A stretch of DNA of 64,000 nucleotides from Stutzerimonas stutzeri (GTDB lineage: Bacteria > Pseudomonadota > Gammaproteobacteria > Pseudomonadales > Pseudomonadaceae). The position numbers were made by a program, and so were the translations under genes. Every line of letters begins with the position of its first letter. The first letter of the stretch is position 1. Below, one piece after another: positions 21,586 through 31,952 of the stretch. Below the pieces are notes generated by a model that was not told the origin of the DNA, made no database searches, and saw only the letters and a program-made list of their open reading frames with translations. The stretch spans positions 514,391-578,390 of the forward strand of contig NZ_JAMOHZ010000003.1 of NCBI RefSeq assembly GCF_024448715.1, read 5' to 3'.

Positions 21586-21911
21586 TCGCGCGGCTCCCGG
21601 CCGTCCACATGATCGGTGTGCAGTTCACCCAGACCGCGCAATGACAACACCACGACGAACGCGGTCATCGCGAAGCCGATGACGATAGCGGTTAGCACCA
21701 GCGCCTGCGGCAAGGGGTCTCCGTACTCGGTGCTCCGTCCGATAATTGCCGGCACGCCTGTGGCGAGGCGGCCCATGGAAAAAATAAACAGGTTCACCGC
21801 GTAGGAAATCAGCGTCAGCCCCATCACCACTGGAAATATTCGCGCGCGAAGCAGCAAATAAACCCCGCTGGCCATCATTATTCCGAGCGTTATCGCCAGC
21901 ACAGCCTCCAT
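21582..21911 (-). CDS. mrpC: Mrp/Sha Na+/H+ antiporter subunit C
   Basis: NuoK-like subunit of 109 residues with three helices: [48 protein letters not shown]. The later segment GDPLPQALVLTAIVIGFAMTAFVVVLSLR is the typical MrpC/NuoK end, with the conserved DPLPQALVLTAIVI. Its ATG shares one base with the mrpA stop, and its stop overlaps the mrpD ATG. Confidence 0.94.
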   Translation of the reverse strand: MEAVLAITLGIMMASGVYLLLRARIFPVVMGLTLISYAVNLFIFSMGRLATGVPAIIGRSTEYGDPLPQALVLTAIVIGFAMTAFVVVLSLRGLGELHTDHVDGREPRE

Positions 21912-24703
21912 CAGAGCACCTCCTTGGACGATTCATCTTGGCTGACGTGGCCCATATTGGACAGGATCAACAGCGTCGCCCCAACCACTGCCAGATACAC
22001 GCCAAGATCGAAAAGCATTGCCGTAGCCAGTTCGAAATCACCAATCAACGGGAGATGAAAATGGCCGAAGGCTGACGTCAGGAATGGACGGCCGAACAGC
22101 CAGCTGCCCAGACCGGTCAGCCCAGCAATCAGAACGCCAAGCCCGGCTATGCCGTGATAGCTGAAAGGCTGCCGTTGCTGCGCCCAGGCAACACCGTGCG
22201 AAATGTATTGCAAGATCAGCGCGACGGCAGTGATCAGACCGGCAATGAAGCCACCACCCGGCAGGTTGTGTCCCCGCAGGAAAATGAACACGGAAATGAG
22301 CAAGGCCATCGGCAGTAGCGCACGCGACAGCACATCCAGGATCATCGGATGATTATCGGTGGCCCACAGCCGGCCACGGTAGTCTCGAATCGGATGAGGC
22401 AGATGCAGCCCGTAGAGCAATCCATAGATGCCCACCGCGGCGATCGCCAGTACCGATATCTCGCCAAGGGTATCGAAACCACGGAAATCGACCAAAATAA
22501 CGTTGACCACATTTGTTCCGCCGCCGCCTGGAACACTGTTCTCCAGAAAGAACGATGCAATGCTGTCGTAAGGTCGTGTCAGTACGGCATAAGTAAGCAA
22601 GGCGATCATGGTGCCGAAGCTACTGGCCAGAACCAGGTCGCGGAAGCTGCGCAGACTACTCGACTCCACCGGGGTTCGGTCGGGCATGAAGTACAGCGCC
22701 AGGATCAGCAGAATGATAGTCACCACTTCAACCGAGAGCTGCGTCAGTGCCAGATCGGGTGCTGAATAACGGGCAAACGCCAACGCCACCATCAGACCAG
22801 CCACACTCAACACCATCAACGCCACCAGACGCCGACGGTGAAAAAATACCGTCAGCAGCGATGCCAAGCAAAGAATCAACATCCCGAACACAGTGACGAC
22901 ATCCGGCGGAGTGAGTGCGACCGGACCACCCAGCGCTTCCAGTGGCATCAGCGCATAAACTACGAGCAGCAGCGAACTGAGCAGAACGAGTGCCAAATAC
23001 CGCTGCAATGAGCCATTCTCCATGCGCGCGGTAATCCAGCACGCGCCTCTTGCAATATCACTGATCACGCGGGCGAAAACCTGTAGCGAATCGACCCTGG
23101 GAAGCCCTTCGTACCAGCGAAACGCCCACTTGCGCAGCGAATAAATAAGCAGACCACCGCCCAAAGCGACAAAGCTCATCAGCAGCGGCAGGTTAAAGCC
23201 GTGCCAGATCGACAAGCTGTATTCAGGGATCGGACCATTGAGGCTTCCGGCAACTGCTGCCGACAGCAATGGCGCCACGGTATATGCCGGCAACATCCCC
23301 ACCAGCAGGCAGAGCAGCACCAGGATTTCCACCGGGATTTTCATGTACCTCGCTGGTTCGTGCGGTGGGTACTTAGGTAGATCGATCGGCTCGCCATTGA
23401 AGAACACGTCATGCACGAAACGCAGCGAATAGGCTACCGAAAAGGCGCCTGCCAGGGTCGCCAGTGCCGGAATGGTCCAGTAAAAGCTGCCCAATAGGTG
23501 CTGATCGAGGGTTTCGGCGAAGAACATTTCCTTGCTGAGAAAACCATTGAGCAACGGCACCCCGGCCATGGCCAACGAGGCGATCATCGCCAGCACCGCT
23601 GTGTGCGGCATGTATTTCAACATGCCGTTGATGCGCCGCATGTCGCGCGTCCCGGTCTCGTGATCGATGATACCGGCGGCCATGAACAATGACGCCTTGA
23701 ACGTCGCATGGTTAATGATGTGGAAGATTGCAGCCACCGCACCCATTTGCGAATCGAGGCCGAACAGCAGGGTAATCAGGCCCAGATGGCTGATTGTCGA
23801 ATAGGCCAGCAAGCCTTTCAGGTCATGCTGAAACAGCGCCATCACCGCGCCAATCAGCAGGGTTGCGAGGCCGGTCAGACTGACCAGATAAAACCACCAT
23901 TCAGAATCCGAAAGCGCCGGATACAGGCGGGCCAAGAGAAAAACCCCGGCTTTGACCATGGTTGCCGAGTGCAGGAAGGCCGATACCGGGGTCGGCGCCG
24001 CCATTGCCTGCGGCAACCAGAAGTGGAACGGAAACTGTGCAGACTTGGTGAATACGCCAAGCAGGACGAGAATAAGCGTAAGCGGATATAACGCGTTCGT
24101 CCGTATCAGATCGCCTGAAGCAAGAACGGCGCTCAACTCGTAGCTGCCAACAATATGCCCGATCAACAGAACGCCGGCCAACAATGCAAGCCCGCCACCG
24201 CCCGTCACCACGAGGGCCATTCGGGCGCCCTGACGGGCATCGGAGCGATGGCTCCAAAAGCCGATCAGCAAAAACGAGGAGAGACTAGTCAACTCCCAGA
24301 ACATCAACATCAATAAAAGGTTTTCTGCCAGCACGACGCCGAGCATTGCGCCCATGAACAACAGGAAAAAGCCGAAGAAGCGCCCCATCGGCTCACTCTT
24401 CGACAGGTAATAGCGCGCATAGAGAATGACCAGCAGACCGATACCAAGAATCAGCAGAGCAAATAGAAAACCCAGCCCGTCGAGTCTCAAGCTCAGGTTC
24501 AAGCCCAGCTCTGGCAACCACGGCAACGTCAGCACTTCCGTTTCTCCGCCAAACACGGCGGCACGCTTGGACATCAGCAGTACCAGCGCTAGCAACGGGG
24601 CCAGCCCGGCACCGAATGCACAGGCGGATCGTCCAAAACGTTCGAGCAGTAGCGGTAGGCAGATCCCCAGAAACGGCATAGCGATTATCAGCGCAAGCGC
24701 CAT
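21911..24703 (-). CDS. mrpA: Mrp/Sha antiporter subunit A-B fusion
   Basis: Largest subunit, 930 residues and about 20 or more membrane helices. The N-terminal two-thirds is MrpA, NuoL-like, with [21 protein letters not shown] and [34 protein letters not shown]. The C-terminal third contains the MrpB part: [31 protein letters not shown] and the [16 protein letters not shown] motif. This A-B fusion (PhaAB/ShaAB type, group 2 Mrp) is the norm in Pseudomonas and explains why there is no separate mrpB. The complex expels Na+ (or K+) in exchange for protons and supports salt and alkaline tolerance. AAGGGG lies nine bases before the ATG. Confidence 0.95.
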   Translation of the reverse strand: MALALIIAMPFLGICLPLLLERFGRSACAFGAGLAPLLALVLLMSKRAAVFGGETEVLTLPWLPELGLNLSLRLDGLGFLFALLILGIGLLVILYARYYLSKSEPMGRFFGFFLLFMGAMLGVVLAENLLLMLMFWELTSLSSFLLIGFWSHRSDARQGARMALVVTGGGGLALLAGVLLIGHIVGSYELSAVLASGDLIRTNALYPLTLILVLLGVFTKSAQFPFHFWLPQAMAAPTPVSAFLHSATMVKAGVFLLARLYPALSDSEWWFYLVSLTGLATLLIGAVMALFQHDLKGLLAYSTISHLGLITLLFGLDSQMGAVAAIFHIINHATFKASLFMAAGIIDHETGTRDMRRINGMLKYMPHTAVLAMIASLAMAGVPLLNGFLSKEMFFAETLDQHLLGSFYWTIPALATLAGAFSVAYSLRFVHDVFFNGEPIDLPKYPPHEPARYMKIPVEILVLLCLLVGMLPAYTVAPLLSAAVAGSLNGPIPEYSLSIWHGFNLPLLMSFVALGGGLLIYSLRKWAFRWYEGLPRVDSLQVFARVISDIARGACWITARMENGSLQRYLALVLLSSLLLVVYALMPLEALGGPVALTPPDVVTVFGMLILCLASLLTVFFHRRRLVALMVLSVAGLMVALAFARYSAPDLALTQLSVEVVTIILLILALYFMPDRTPVESSSLRSFRDLVLASSFGTMIALLTYAVLTRPYDSIASFFLENSVPGGGGTNVVNVILVDFRGFDTLGEISVLAIAAVGIYGLLYGLHLPHPIRDYRGRLWATDNHPMILDVLSRALLPMALLISVFIFLRGHNLPGGGFIAGLITAVALILQYISHGVAWAQQRQPFSYHGIAGLGVLIAGLTGLGSWLFGRPFLTSAFGHFHLPLIGDFELATAMLFDLGVYLAVVGATLLILSNMGHVSQDESSKEVL

Positions 24704-25003
24704 GAGCAGAAACCCCTTGAGCCGCGCAAGTGCACGGCAGTTATATCCTTGGTAAACCAGATCTCAGCCCAAAGAGGCATCGCGGTGTGCGCCGATTATC
24801 CACACCGACCGCAGCAACGTCATGAATTCATGTATTTCTAAAAACAAAAGGCGCCGCCCGAGCGTGCCGGTTGGCACTCAGGCTGCGCCTAAGGAGTTAT
24901 GCAGCCACCGACCTCATAGTCGCGACAGTAAGACGCGGCAACGATCACGACGCAGCGGCGGAAGATAAACGGGGCCTTTCTGGTCGTTATCGTCCGTTCG
25001 CTA
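24704..25003. other. Intergenic region upstream of mrpA
   Basis: Three hundred bases without a gene. It holds the leftward terminator of the SlyB-like gene (24839-24889), a perfect 12-base palindrome CATGAATTCATG at 24821-24832 just beyond its T-run, and a possible -10 box for mrpA (TATAAC on the minus strand, 24740-24745) with no convincing -35. No reading frame with coding character is seen. Confidence 0.5.
24839..24889 (-). terminator. Intrinsic terminator of the SlyB-like lipoprotein gene
   Basis: A long GC-rich stem with a GTGCC/GGCAC apical helix and GGCGC/GCGCC base, interrupted by single mismatches, is followed on the minus strand by a T-rich run (CTTTTGTTTTTAG). It lies about 115 bases after the stop codon at 25004. 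Confidence 0.75.
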
Positions 25004-25465
25004 TCAAGGCGCTATGCGACTGGTGCCGTTGACGGTCATGATCCGTACGCGTTGCCCGACACGAAAGACCTGATTGGGCTCTACTTCCTGTACATAGGCG
25101 CGCATGTTGCCGTCATCCTCACGAACGGTGATCTCGACACCCTGCGCACGCGTGATGCCTTCTTCCGCCGCCGCGCCGAGCAAACCGCCCGCCACCGCGC
25201 CGATCACCGCCGCAACCGCGCTACCACGGCCACCACCGACGCCGCTGCCAGCGATACCGCCAACTACCGCGCCAGCACCGCCGCCGATCGGCGTCTTGGT
25301 ACCTTCGAGCTTGACCGGACGCAGGGATTCAATGGTTCCGTAACGAACCGTCTGGACCGTTCGCGCCTCGTCCCGAGAATAGGAATCCCCGGTGAGGTTG
25401 GATGTACAGCCGCTTATGGCCAACGCAATGGCGGTAAACGAAGCGACGAAAATGGAATTGCGCAT
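25004..25465 (-). CDS. SlyB-like glycine-zipper outer-membrane lipoprotein
   Basis: Lipoprotein of 153 residues. The signal peptide MRNSIFVASFTAIALAISGC ends in a lipobox (AISGC) with the acylated cysteine at residue 20. The centre is a Gly-rich glycine-zipper hairpin (GGGAGAVVGGIAGSGVGGGRGSA...GAVAGGLLGAAAEE) of the 17-kDa surface antigen/SlyB family. The C-terminal part is a small beta domain (EITVREDDGNMRAYVQEVE). AGGAG lies seven bases upstream of the ATG. SlyB proteins stabilise the outer membrane under Mg2+ limitation or stress in enterics; a similar role here is inference. Confidence 0.85.
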   Translation of the reverse strand: MRNSIFVASFTAIALAISGCTSNLTGDSYSRDEARTVQTVRYGTIESLRPVKLEGTKTPIGGGAGAVVGGIAGSGVGGGRGSAVAAVIGAVAGGLLGAAAEEGITRAQGVEITVREDDGNMRAYVQEVEPNQVFRVGQRVRIMTVNGTSRIAP

Positions 25466-25724
25466 AGGTACTCTCCTGGGGAAACGGGTGTTAATCCCGA
25501 TCGCATCGGGCAGGCGCTGCGGAGAAAAGGCGACCGGTAACTGCCTCGACCTGGCTCAGCATTCATGAGGTTAGGACCCCACTTTACCCGAGGCTATCCC
25601 GCCCCGCATGCAGGAAGCACGCTCAAACTGCTTCACGAGACGAACCAAAGGGCTGCATCGATGAAGCCGGATATCCGGCTTACCGCTGTGTTTCAGACCG
25701 ATCAGACGGTAATCGTCCAGCGAA

Positions 25725-26372
25725 TCAGGGCGCTAGGCGCTCGCGCTGCCAGATGCTGGCGACTCGTCGATAATTGAGCCGGTCATGTAGCCGGCTCGGA
25801 CGTCCCTGCCAGAACTCCATCCGTTCCGGCAGTAACCGGTAGCCACCCCAGTGGGGCGGACAATTAGGAGCCTGATCAAGAAAGCGCTGCTCGGTTTCAG
25901 CGAGCAGTCGTTCGAGTTCGGCGCGATTGCCGATCACCCTGCTCTGCGGCGAAGCCCATGCGCCGAGACGACTGCCCAATGGCCGCATCTGATAATACGC
26001 ATCCGACTCGGCAGCGCTGACCTTCTCGACCCGTCCCTCAATCCGCACCTGGCGTTCCAGGCTCGGCCAGAAGAAGGTCATCGCGGCAAACGGGCGCGCC
26101 TCAAGGTGTTCGGCCTTGGCGCTTTGGTAGTTGCTGAAGAAAGTGAAACCGCGGTCATCAAGCGCCTTGAGCAGCAGTACACGGCAATGTGGGCGGCCCT
26201 CGGCGTCAACCGTGGCGAGGGTCATGGCGTTCGGCTCGACCGGGAGCTGCTCGGTCTGCACGGCGTCATCGAACCATTGACGAAACAGGCCGAACGGTTC
26301 GTCCGGCGCATTCGCCTCACTGAGCCCTTCACGGGTGTAGTCGCGGCGCATATCGGCCAAGGTCTGGGTCAT
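25725..26372 (-). CDS. pdxH: Pyridoxamine 5'-phosphate oxidase
   Basis: FMN enzyme of vitamin B6 metabolism that oxidises PNP or PMP to pyridoxal 5'-phosphate. The 215-residue protein has the expected family layout: [42 protein letters not shown] for FMN binding, and the C-terminal signature [31 protein letters not shown] with the substrate-binding arginine and histidine. AGGA lies eight bases before the ATG. Confidence 0.96.
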   Translation of the reverse strand: MTQTLADMRRDYTREGLSEANAPDEPFGLFRQWFDDAVQTEQLPVEPNAMTLATVDAEGRPHCRVLLLKALDDRGFTFFSNYQSAKAEHLEARPFAAMTFFWPSLERQVRIEGRVEKVSAAESDAYYQMRPLGSRLGAWASPQSRVIGNRAELERLLAETEQRFLDQAPNCPPHWGGYRLLPERMEFWQGRPSRLHDRLNYRRVASIWQRERLAP

Positions 26373-26494
26373 CGCACGAGTTCCTGGAAACAGTCAAAGC
26401 CACAGCTTAGCCGGTTTAGCCCCGAGTCCCGATTGATCCAACGGAAAACAACTCCAAAACGAAGGCGCCGCACCGACGACAGGTGTGGCGAGTG

Positions 26495-27124
26495 CTACTT
26501 GGTTTTGGTCACTTCCGCTGCGGCCACCTGCGTCGACTTGGCAGGTGCCTCGCTGTACTGCGCAATCAACGCCAGCAACGTGGGCTGAGGAGTGAAGACC
26601 ATCTCGACACGGCGATTCAGGGCACGGCCTTCTTCATGTTCGTTAGACGCGCGGGGCATGTCCGAACCCAGCCCGCGAATGCGCAGCCGATCGTGCTTCA
26701 GGCCACTGAGACGGAAGATCGCAGCAACGGCACCAGCTCGCTGGCGGCTGATGTCGCGGTTGATTTCAACTGACCCGGTGCTGTCCGCGTGACCAAGCAC
26801 GACCACGGCTGTTTTCTCGTCACCTTCCACCAGTTTCGCCACGCGACTGATTGGGCCAAGCGTGACGGGAAGCAGCATGCCCGGACGGTCAGGATTAAAT
26901 GATGCATCGACCGGCGCAGTAACCACTAGGACACCCTCGCGGCGCTCGACCTCGAAACGACTGTCTTTCAAGGCGTCTTTAAGCCGGGGCTCGTAGTCGT
27001 CCAGCCAGGCATAATCGATCACAGGGCCCGGCGCAGCGGCTGCTTCGACAGGCTTTTCGCTGTTGGAGCTGCAGCCGGAAATGACCATGCAGAGAATCAG
27101 GGAGGCGCTTTTCAGCAGGTTCAT
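26495..27124 (-). CDS. OmpA-family lipoprotein
   Basis: Lipoprotein of 209 residues starting MNLLKSASLILCMVISGCSS, with lipobox VISGC. The middle is a divergent region with VTAPVDASFNPDRPGMLLPVTLGPI. The C-terminal half is an OmpA/MotB peptidoglycan-binding domain (VVVLGHADSTGSVEINRDISRQRAGAVAAIFRLSGL...NRRVEMVF), with the diaminopimelate-binding aspartate and arginine positions present. The ATG at 27124 is preferred to a TTG two codons upstream because GGA lies at a good distance. It probably anchors the outer membrane to the cell wall. It lies just upstream of pdxH. Confidence 0.85.
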   Translation of the reverse strand: MNLLKSASLILCMVISGCSSNSEKPVEAAAAPGPVIDYAWLDDYEPRLKDALKDSRFEVERREGVLVVTAPVDASFNPDRPGMLLPVTLGPISRVAKLVEGDEKTAVVVLGHADSTGSVEINRDISRQRAGAVAAIFRLSGLKHDRLRIRGLGSDMPRASNEHEEGRALNRRVEMVFTPQPTLLALIAQYSEAPAKSTQVAAAEVTKTK

Positions 27125-27259
27125 GAGCAAGTTCCGTGAAGATGAGTTTGCGAAGACAAGCTGCGCGTGACAGCCGGCAGCTTAAGCAAGGATTTGCCTC
27201 AAATTGTGGACGCAGGTCATTGTTATGAAAAGTCTCACCATTGCAAACAGACGAGCGGT

Positions 27260-28408
27260 TCAGCCCAAGCAGGCTTTTACCGTACGCGCCAGCGCCTGTG
27301 CACGAGGGTCCATCAGAACATAAGGGCCAAGCGTGTTCGTGACGTAACCAAACGCCAAATCCCGTTGCGGATCAGCAAAACCAATGCAGCCTCCGGCTCC
27401 TGGATGGCCGAAGGCGCCGGGTCCCACGCCAAATGTTGCATTTTCCACGTCCGGCTGATCGAGCCAGCAGCCCAAGGCGAAACGGGTGCGGGCCAGCAAC
27501 GTACGATCTTCACCAAGGCAATGCTCGCGGGTCATCTCGGTCAGCAGCGCTGGATCGAGCAGATCACCCCGCAGCAGCCCGTCATAGAAGCCGGCCAGCG
27601 CGCGTGCATTACCGTGCCCATTGGCAGCGGGCTGCGCCATCCTGCGCCACTCGGGCTTGTTAGCGCTGTTCATGATCGAAGGCGGGTTGGTAAAAGCTCG
27701 TGCGCTGAGCGATTGCGGTTCCCCGGTCAGTGCCTTGAACAGACGTTGCGCAGCTGCATCGCCGAAATTGTTCTTTTGCCGGGTCAGATAACCGACACGA
27801 TCAAATTCTGAGTCGGCCAAACCAATGTGAAAGTCCAACTCCAGAGGGCGGGCAGTGCGCGCGACGATCGCTTCGCCCGGCTCGCGGCCATCGGCACGGC
27901 GAATCAGCTCGCCGACCAGCCAGCCGTAGGTAATCGCGGCATAACCATGGCCATCACCTGGCGTCCACCAGGGGCTCTCCGCTGCCAACGCAGTAGTCAT
28001 CGCATCCCAGTCGTACAACGCCTCGGCAGGAAGTGGCTGCCGCACGGCGGGCAAGCCGGCCTGATGGCTGAGCAGCTGCCGTAACGTAATGTCTTGCTTG
28101 CCGTTGACGGCAAATTCCGGCCAGAGCCGCGCCACCGGTTCATCCAGTTGCAGCCTGCCTTCACCTACCAGCTGCAGCGCAGCTACGGCGGTGAAGGTCT
28201 TGGTGCAGGAGAACAGATTGACCAACGTATCGGTTTGCCAGGCTTGCTCGCCGGCGTTATCTGCCACGCCCGCCCAGAGGTCGACAACGGTTTCGCCGCC
28301 GATCTTCACACAGACCGCCGCGCCACGCTGTTGCGTTTGTTCGAACAGATCACTGAAGGTGTCTCTGACCGCCTCGAAACGAAGATCGAAATATCCCTGG
28401 ATCTGCAC
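27260..28408 (-). CDS. Serine beta-lactamase/esterase-family hydrolase (class C-like)
   Basis: Serine hydrolase of 382 residues in the beta-lactamase class C/family VIII esterase superfamily. The nucleophile motif S-x-x-K is SCTK at residues 67-70, and the second motif tyrosine is probably in ITYGWLVGE near residue 170; PGAFGHPGAGGCIGFADP stands near the third motif. No signal peptide is seen, which argues for a cytoplasmic esterase rather than a secreted beta-lactamase. I call the GTG at 28408 (MQIQGYFDLRFEAV), since the longer frame from 28483 adds residues with no family character. The substrate cannot be told. Confidence 0.8.
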   Translation of the reverse strand: MQIQGYFDLRFEAVRDTFSDLFEQTQQRGAAVCVKIGGETVVDLWAGVADNAGEQAWQTDTLVNLFSCTKTFTAVAALQLVGEGRLQLDEPVARLWPEFAVNGKQDITLRQLLSHQAGLPAVRQPLPAEALYDWDAMTTALAAESPWWTPGDGHGYAAITYGWLVGELIRRADGREPGEAIVARTARPLELDFHIGLADSEFDRVGYLTRQKNNFGDAAAQRLFKALTGEPQSLSARAFTNPPSIMNSANKPEWRRMAQPAANGHGNARALAGFYDGLLRGDLLDPALLTEMTREHCLGEDRTLLARTRFALGCWLDQPDVENATFGVGPGAFGHPGAGGCIGFADPQRDLAFGYVTNTLGPYVLMDPRAQALARTVKACLG

Positions 28409-28556
28409 GCTAGCGCCTCTTATCAAGTATGACCGATGCATTGTTTCAGCCGCGCCGGAGCAAGGGAACCGCCTCGACGCCAATTACGGGACAATCAGCA
28501 GCTTGAATAACCATGCATGGCTCAGCAAGGTCGGCAGAACGTCCGGCCCACCGGAA

Positions 28557-30701
28557 CTAGCCGATTTCACGTCTAAATGGCGGCAGGGCATTGAGGATTG
28601 CCTTGCCGTAGCGCTGAGTTACGACCCGACGGTCGAGCAACGTAATACTGCCGCGATCCTCTTCGGTGCGCAGCAGCCGCCCGCACGCTTGCACCAGGCG
28701 CAGTGAAGCGTCAGGCACCGCAATTTCCATGAAGGGATTGCCGCCGCGCGCCTCAATCCACTCCGCCAATGCCGCTTCGACCGGATCATCGGGCACCGCA
28801 AAGGGGATCTTCGCGATCACGACGTGCTCGCAATAGGCGCCCGGCAGATCGACGCCTTCGGCGAAGCTGGCGAGGCCGAACAGCACACTCTCCTCACCCT
28901 CGTCCACACGTGCCTTGTGCTTGTTCAGCGTTTCCTGCTTCGACAGATTGCCCTGGATCAGCACCCGCCGACGCCAGTCCCGCTCAAGCCCATCGAAAAC
29001 ATCCTGCATCTGCTTGCGCGACGAGAACAACACCAACGTGCCACGCGAGCCTTCCACCAGTTGCGGCAAATCGCGAACGATCGCTGCCGTGTGCGCAGTG
29101 GCATCACGCGGATCGGCATTGAGATTCGGCACCCGCAGCACGCCTGCGTCTGCATGATGGAATGGGCTTGGCACCACGGCCGTCACTGCACAACGCGGCA
29201 ATCCCGCCCGCATGCGATACCGATCGAAGCTATTCAGGGCGGTGAGGGTCGCGGAGGTCACCAGCGCGCCGTAACAGACATTCCATAGATTGCGTCGTAA
29301 TGTCTCTGCCGCAAGGATCGGGCTGGCATTGACCTCGATGTCGAACAGGGCGCCTCCTTCTGCCAGCGTCAGCCAACGTGCCATTGGAGGGCTATCCTCA
29401 GGGTCATCGACGGTGAAGGCGGTCCACAGCTCCCAATTGCCCTGGGCACGGGTGAGCAGGCTGCCGAATAGCGGGTACCACTCTTCGGCCTGATGGCTGG
29501 CGATGCCGACGCCCGCTTCGCCATCCATCGCTTCCTTGAGCAGCTCGGCGAGCCGGGTGAACAGGTCGGTAAGCCTGGCAAAGCCCTTTTTCAACTCGAT
29601 GCCCAATTCGATCAGGTGTTCGGGCACGATCCCGCCGACGAACCGATGTCGCGGCCGCTCGCGGCCTTCCATGTCCTCACCAGCCTTGAAATCAGCCAGT
29701 TGCTCGCAGGCACTGAACATGAACTGTTGCTGGCTGCGCAAATCACGGGCGATCTCCGGGACCGCCTCGATCAAGCGGCCAAGATCACCAGGCAACGGAT
29801 GCTGGGCCAGCAGCTTGGTCAGGTTCTTTTCGACCTGACCAAGCCAATCGGCAGTCGAGCGCAGACGGGTGAAATGTGCGAAATGGCCGATGGCCTTGTC
29901 TGGCAGATGGTGGCCTTCGTCGAATACATAGAGCGTATCTCGCGGATCCGGCAATACCGCGCCGCCGCCGAGCGCCAGATCAGCGAGCACCATGTCATGG
30001 TTGGTGACGATGACGTCCACCTTGGTCATGCCCTCACGTGCTTTATAGAAAGCGCACTGCTGAAAGTTGGGGCAGTGACGACCGGTGCACTGGCTGTGGT
30101 CAGTAGTCAGGCGCGCCCAGTCGGGATCGGCAAGCTCTTCCGACCAGCTGTCGCGATCGCCATCCCAGCGGTTGCCTGCGAGCTTTTCGATCATGCTGCC
30201 GAAGAGCTTCTGGCTGCGCTCATCCACATCAATACGAAAACCATCTTCCTCGAACAGCTGCGCGGTGGCGCTTTGCGCCTGACCTTCCTGTAACAGCACG
30301 TCGAGCTTGGACAGACACAGGTAGCGGCCGCGGCCTTTGGCCAGGGCAAATGAGAAGTTCAGACCACTATTGCGCATCAGGTCCGGCAAGTCCTTATGCA
30401 CAATCTGCTCTTGCAACGCGACGGTTGCAGTAGCAATTACCAAACGTTTACCAGCGGCTTTCGCTGTAGGAATCACAGCCAGGCTATAGGCCACGGTTTT
30501 GCCGGTACCGGTGCCAGCCTCAACCGCAACGATTGCCGGCTCGCCATCCCGGCGGCCTTCATCGTCGGCCGTGATCGCGCCCAGCACCTTCGCCACTTCT
30601 GCAATCATCAGGCGTTGGCCGTAGCGAGGCTTGAGGCCTTTGGCCTCGAGAAAGCGTGAGTAGGCGCCCTGGATCTGGGTCTTAAGTTCGGTGCTGAGCA
30701 T
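28557..30701 (-). CDS. dinG: ATP-dependent DNA helicase DinG
   Basis: XPD-like superfamily 2 iron-sulphur helicase, 714 residues, unwinding 5'-to-3' and acting on R-loops and damaged forks. Walker A GTGTGKT is at residues 63-69, followed by TATVALQEQIV. The Fe-S cluster cysteines appear in GRYLCLSK, CTGRHC and FQQCAFY, and the Walker B box is DEGHH. The C-terminal helicase motif VQACGRLLRTEEDRGSITLLDRR is intact. I saw no LexA box in the 85 bases upstream, unlike the E. coli gene. It is divergent from the CopD-like gene. Confidence 0.93.
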   Translation of the reverse strand: MLSTELKTQIQGAYSRFLEAKGLKPRYGQRLMIAEVAKVLGAITADDEGRRDGEPAIVAVEAGTGTGKTVAYSLAVIPTAKAAGKRLVIATATVALQEQIVHKDLPDLMRNSGLNFSFALAKGRGRYLCLSKLDVLLQEGQAQSATAQLFEEDGFRIDVDERSQKLFGSMIEKLAGNRWDGDRDSWSEELADPDWARLTTDHSQCTGRHCPNFQQCAFYKAREGMTKVDVIVTNHDMVLADLALGGGAVLPDPRDTLYVFDEGHHLPDKAIGHFAHFTRLRSTADWLGQVEKNLTKLLAQHPLPGDLGRLIEAVPEIARDLRSQQQFMFSACEQLADFKAGEDMEGRERPRHRFVGGIVPEHLIELGIELKKGFARLTDLFTRLAELLKEAMDGEAGVGIASHQAEEWYPLFGSLLTRAQGNWELWTAFTVDDPEDSPPMARWLTLAEGGALFDIEVNASPILAAETLRRNLWNVCYGALVTSATLTALNSFDRYRMRAGLPRCAVTAVVPSPFHHADAGVLRVPNLNADPRDATAHTAAIVRDLPQLVEGSRGTLVLFSSRKQMQDVFDGLERDWRRRVLIQGNLSKQETLNKHKARVDEGEESVLFGLASFAEGVDLPGAYCEHVVIAKIPFAVPDDPVEAALAEWIEARGGNPFMEIAVPDASLRLVQACGRLLRTEEDRGSITLLDRRVVTQRYGKAILNALPPFRREIG

Positions 30702-30787
30702 GGGCGCGGAAGCTGTATATATTTTCAGTATTTCGAACGGGTGGCTATGATAGCGCGCGTTTTCCCAACTGCCACCGGAGATTTGTC

Positions 30788-31252
30788 ATGACCGCTTTCG
30801 CTCTGCCCTATTCACTACACGTTCTGGCCGCCGTGGTTTGGGTGGGTGGCATGTTCTTCGCCTGGATGGTGCTGCGCCCCGCTGCCGTCTCGGAGCTACA
30901 GGCGCCCGAGCGGCTCAAGCTCTGGGCCGAGGTGTTTCGCCGCTTCTTCATTTGGGTCTGGGTCACGATAGCGGTCTTGCCGATCAGCGGTATTGGCATG
31001 TGGCATATGCGCTTCGACGGTCTGGCGGCGGCGCCTCGCTATGTTCACATCATGGCGGGACTGTTTCTGGTAATGCTGGCGCTGTTTCTGCGCATTCAGC
31101 TACTACAACTGCCGGAACTCAAGCGAGCGATCGCTGCGCAGAACTGGCCGGAAGGCGGCGCGGCGCTGGGACGGATCCGCAAGCTAGTGGGTATCAATTT
31201 GTTGCTGGGATTGCTGGTGGTGGCGTTGGCCAGTGCGCGCCCCCTGTTCTAA
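30788..31252 (+). CDS. CopD-family inner-membrane protein
   Basis: Membrane protein of 154 residues with four predicted helices. The first is LHVLAAVVWVGGMFFAWMVLRP, whose H and W residues are typical of CopD-like and related haem/copper membrane proteins; HIMAGLFLVMLALFLRIQ is the third. GGAG precedes the ATG. The family includes the copper-resistance protein CopD, but stand-alone members are of unknown role. The divergent neighbour is dinG. Confidence 0.75.
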   Translation: MTAFALPYSLHVLAAVVWVGGMFFAWMVLRPAAVSELQAPERLKLWAEVFRRFFIWVWVTIAVLPISGIGMWHMRFDGLAAAPRYVHIMAGLFLVMLALFLRIQLLQLPELKRAIAAQNWPEGGAALGRIRKLVGINLLLGLLVVALASARPLF

Positions 31253-31263
31253 CCCGAACGAGT

Positions 31264-31290
31264 AAGAAAAAGCCGGGCAAAGTGCCCGGC
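31264..31290 (-). terminator. Intrinsic terminator shared by convergent genes
   Basis: A perfect 8-bp stem GCCGGGCA/TGCCCGGC with a three-base loop at 31272-31290. On the minus strand it is followed by TTTTTCTTAC, serving the OmpA-family gene at 31311; on the plus strand the T-run is weak, but the position suits the CopD-like gene too. Confidence 0.8.
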
Positions 31291-31310
31291 TTCATCAGAT
31301 CAGCACCGCC

Positions 31311-31952
31311 TCAAGGACGCGCTTCGACTTCAGCCTCTACGCGACGGTTGATCGCGCGGCCTTCATCCGTTGAGTTGTCGGCAACCGGACGGGATTCGCC
31401 ATAGCCAACGGCGTCGACTCGGCTGCCCTCCAGACCATACTGATTGACCAGCACATCGCGCACCGCGTTGGCACGACGCTCGGACAAGCGCTGGTTGTAG
31501 GCGTCAGTACCAACCGAGTCGGTATGCCCTTCGACAACAGTCGAGGTCTGACCATACTGCTTCATGAAGTCTGCCAGATCCTGGATGTCGTCCATGCTGT
31601 CCTGCTTGACCTGCGCACGGTCGAAATCGAACTTGACGTCGAGCTCGACACGAACGGGCTCAGCCATTGGCTCGGGCTCCTCAGGCTCGGCAACCGGTGT
31701 CGGCTCGACGGTTTCGACCATAGCGACCGTCTCCTGCTCGGTACCGTTGGCCCAGCAATAAGCAGCCGCTATACCGCCACCGATCAATGCGCCGTAACCT
31801 GTATAGGTGCTGCTCTCTATCGCACCCAGCGCGGCACCGGTGGCGCCGCCGACAGCTGCACAGCTGGGCCAATCCTGCTTCTGCACCCCTGCACAGCCGG
31901 CCAGAAAGGTGGTCATCACAATCACGGGTACTGCTGTCCGTAAGCTACTCAT
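31311..31952 (-). CDS. OmpA-family lipoprotein with glycine-zipper segment
   Basis: Lipoprotein of 213 residues: signal MSSLRTAVPVIVMTTFLAGC with lipobox LAGC, a glycine-rich hydrophobic hairpin (GGATGAALGAIESS...GALIGGGIAAAY), a Glu/Pro linker (PVAEPEEPEPMAEP), and a full OmpA C-terminal domain with the signature VEGHTDSVGTDAYNQRLSERRANAVRDVL. AGGAG precedes the ATG. It resembles the stress-type OmpA proteins of Pseudomonas. It differs from the OmpA protein at 26.5 kb by its canonical peptidoglycan-binding motif and its zipper. Confidence 0.88.
   Translation of the reverse strand: MSSLRTAVPVIVMTTFLAGCAGVQKQDWPSCAAVGGATGAALGAIESSTYTGYGALIGGGIAAAYCWANGTEQETVAMVETVEPTPVAEPEEPEPMAEPVRVELDVKFDFDRAQVKQDSMDDIQDLADFMKQYGQTSTVVEGHTDSVGTDAYNQRLSERRANAVRDVLVNQYGLEGSRVDAVGYGESRPVADNSTDEGRAINRRVEAEVEARP

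Noticed and set aside
27260..28408. Antibiotic-resistance beta-lactamase
   Set aside because: S-x-x-K is present but there is no signal peptide, and the layout fits family VIII esterase-like proteins better.
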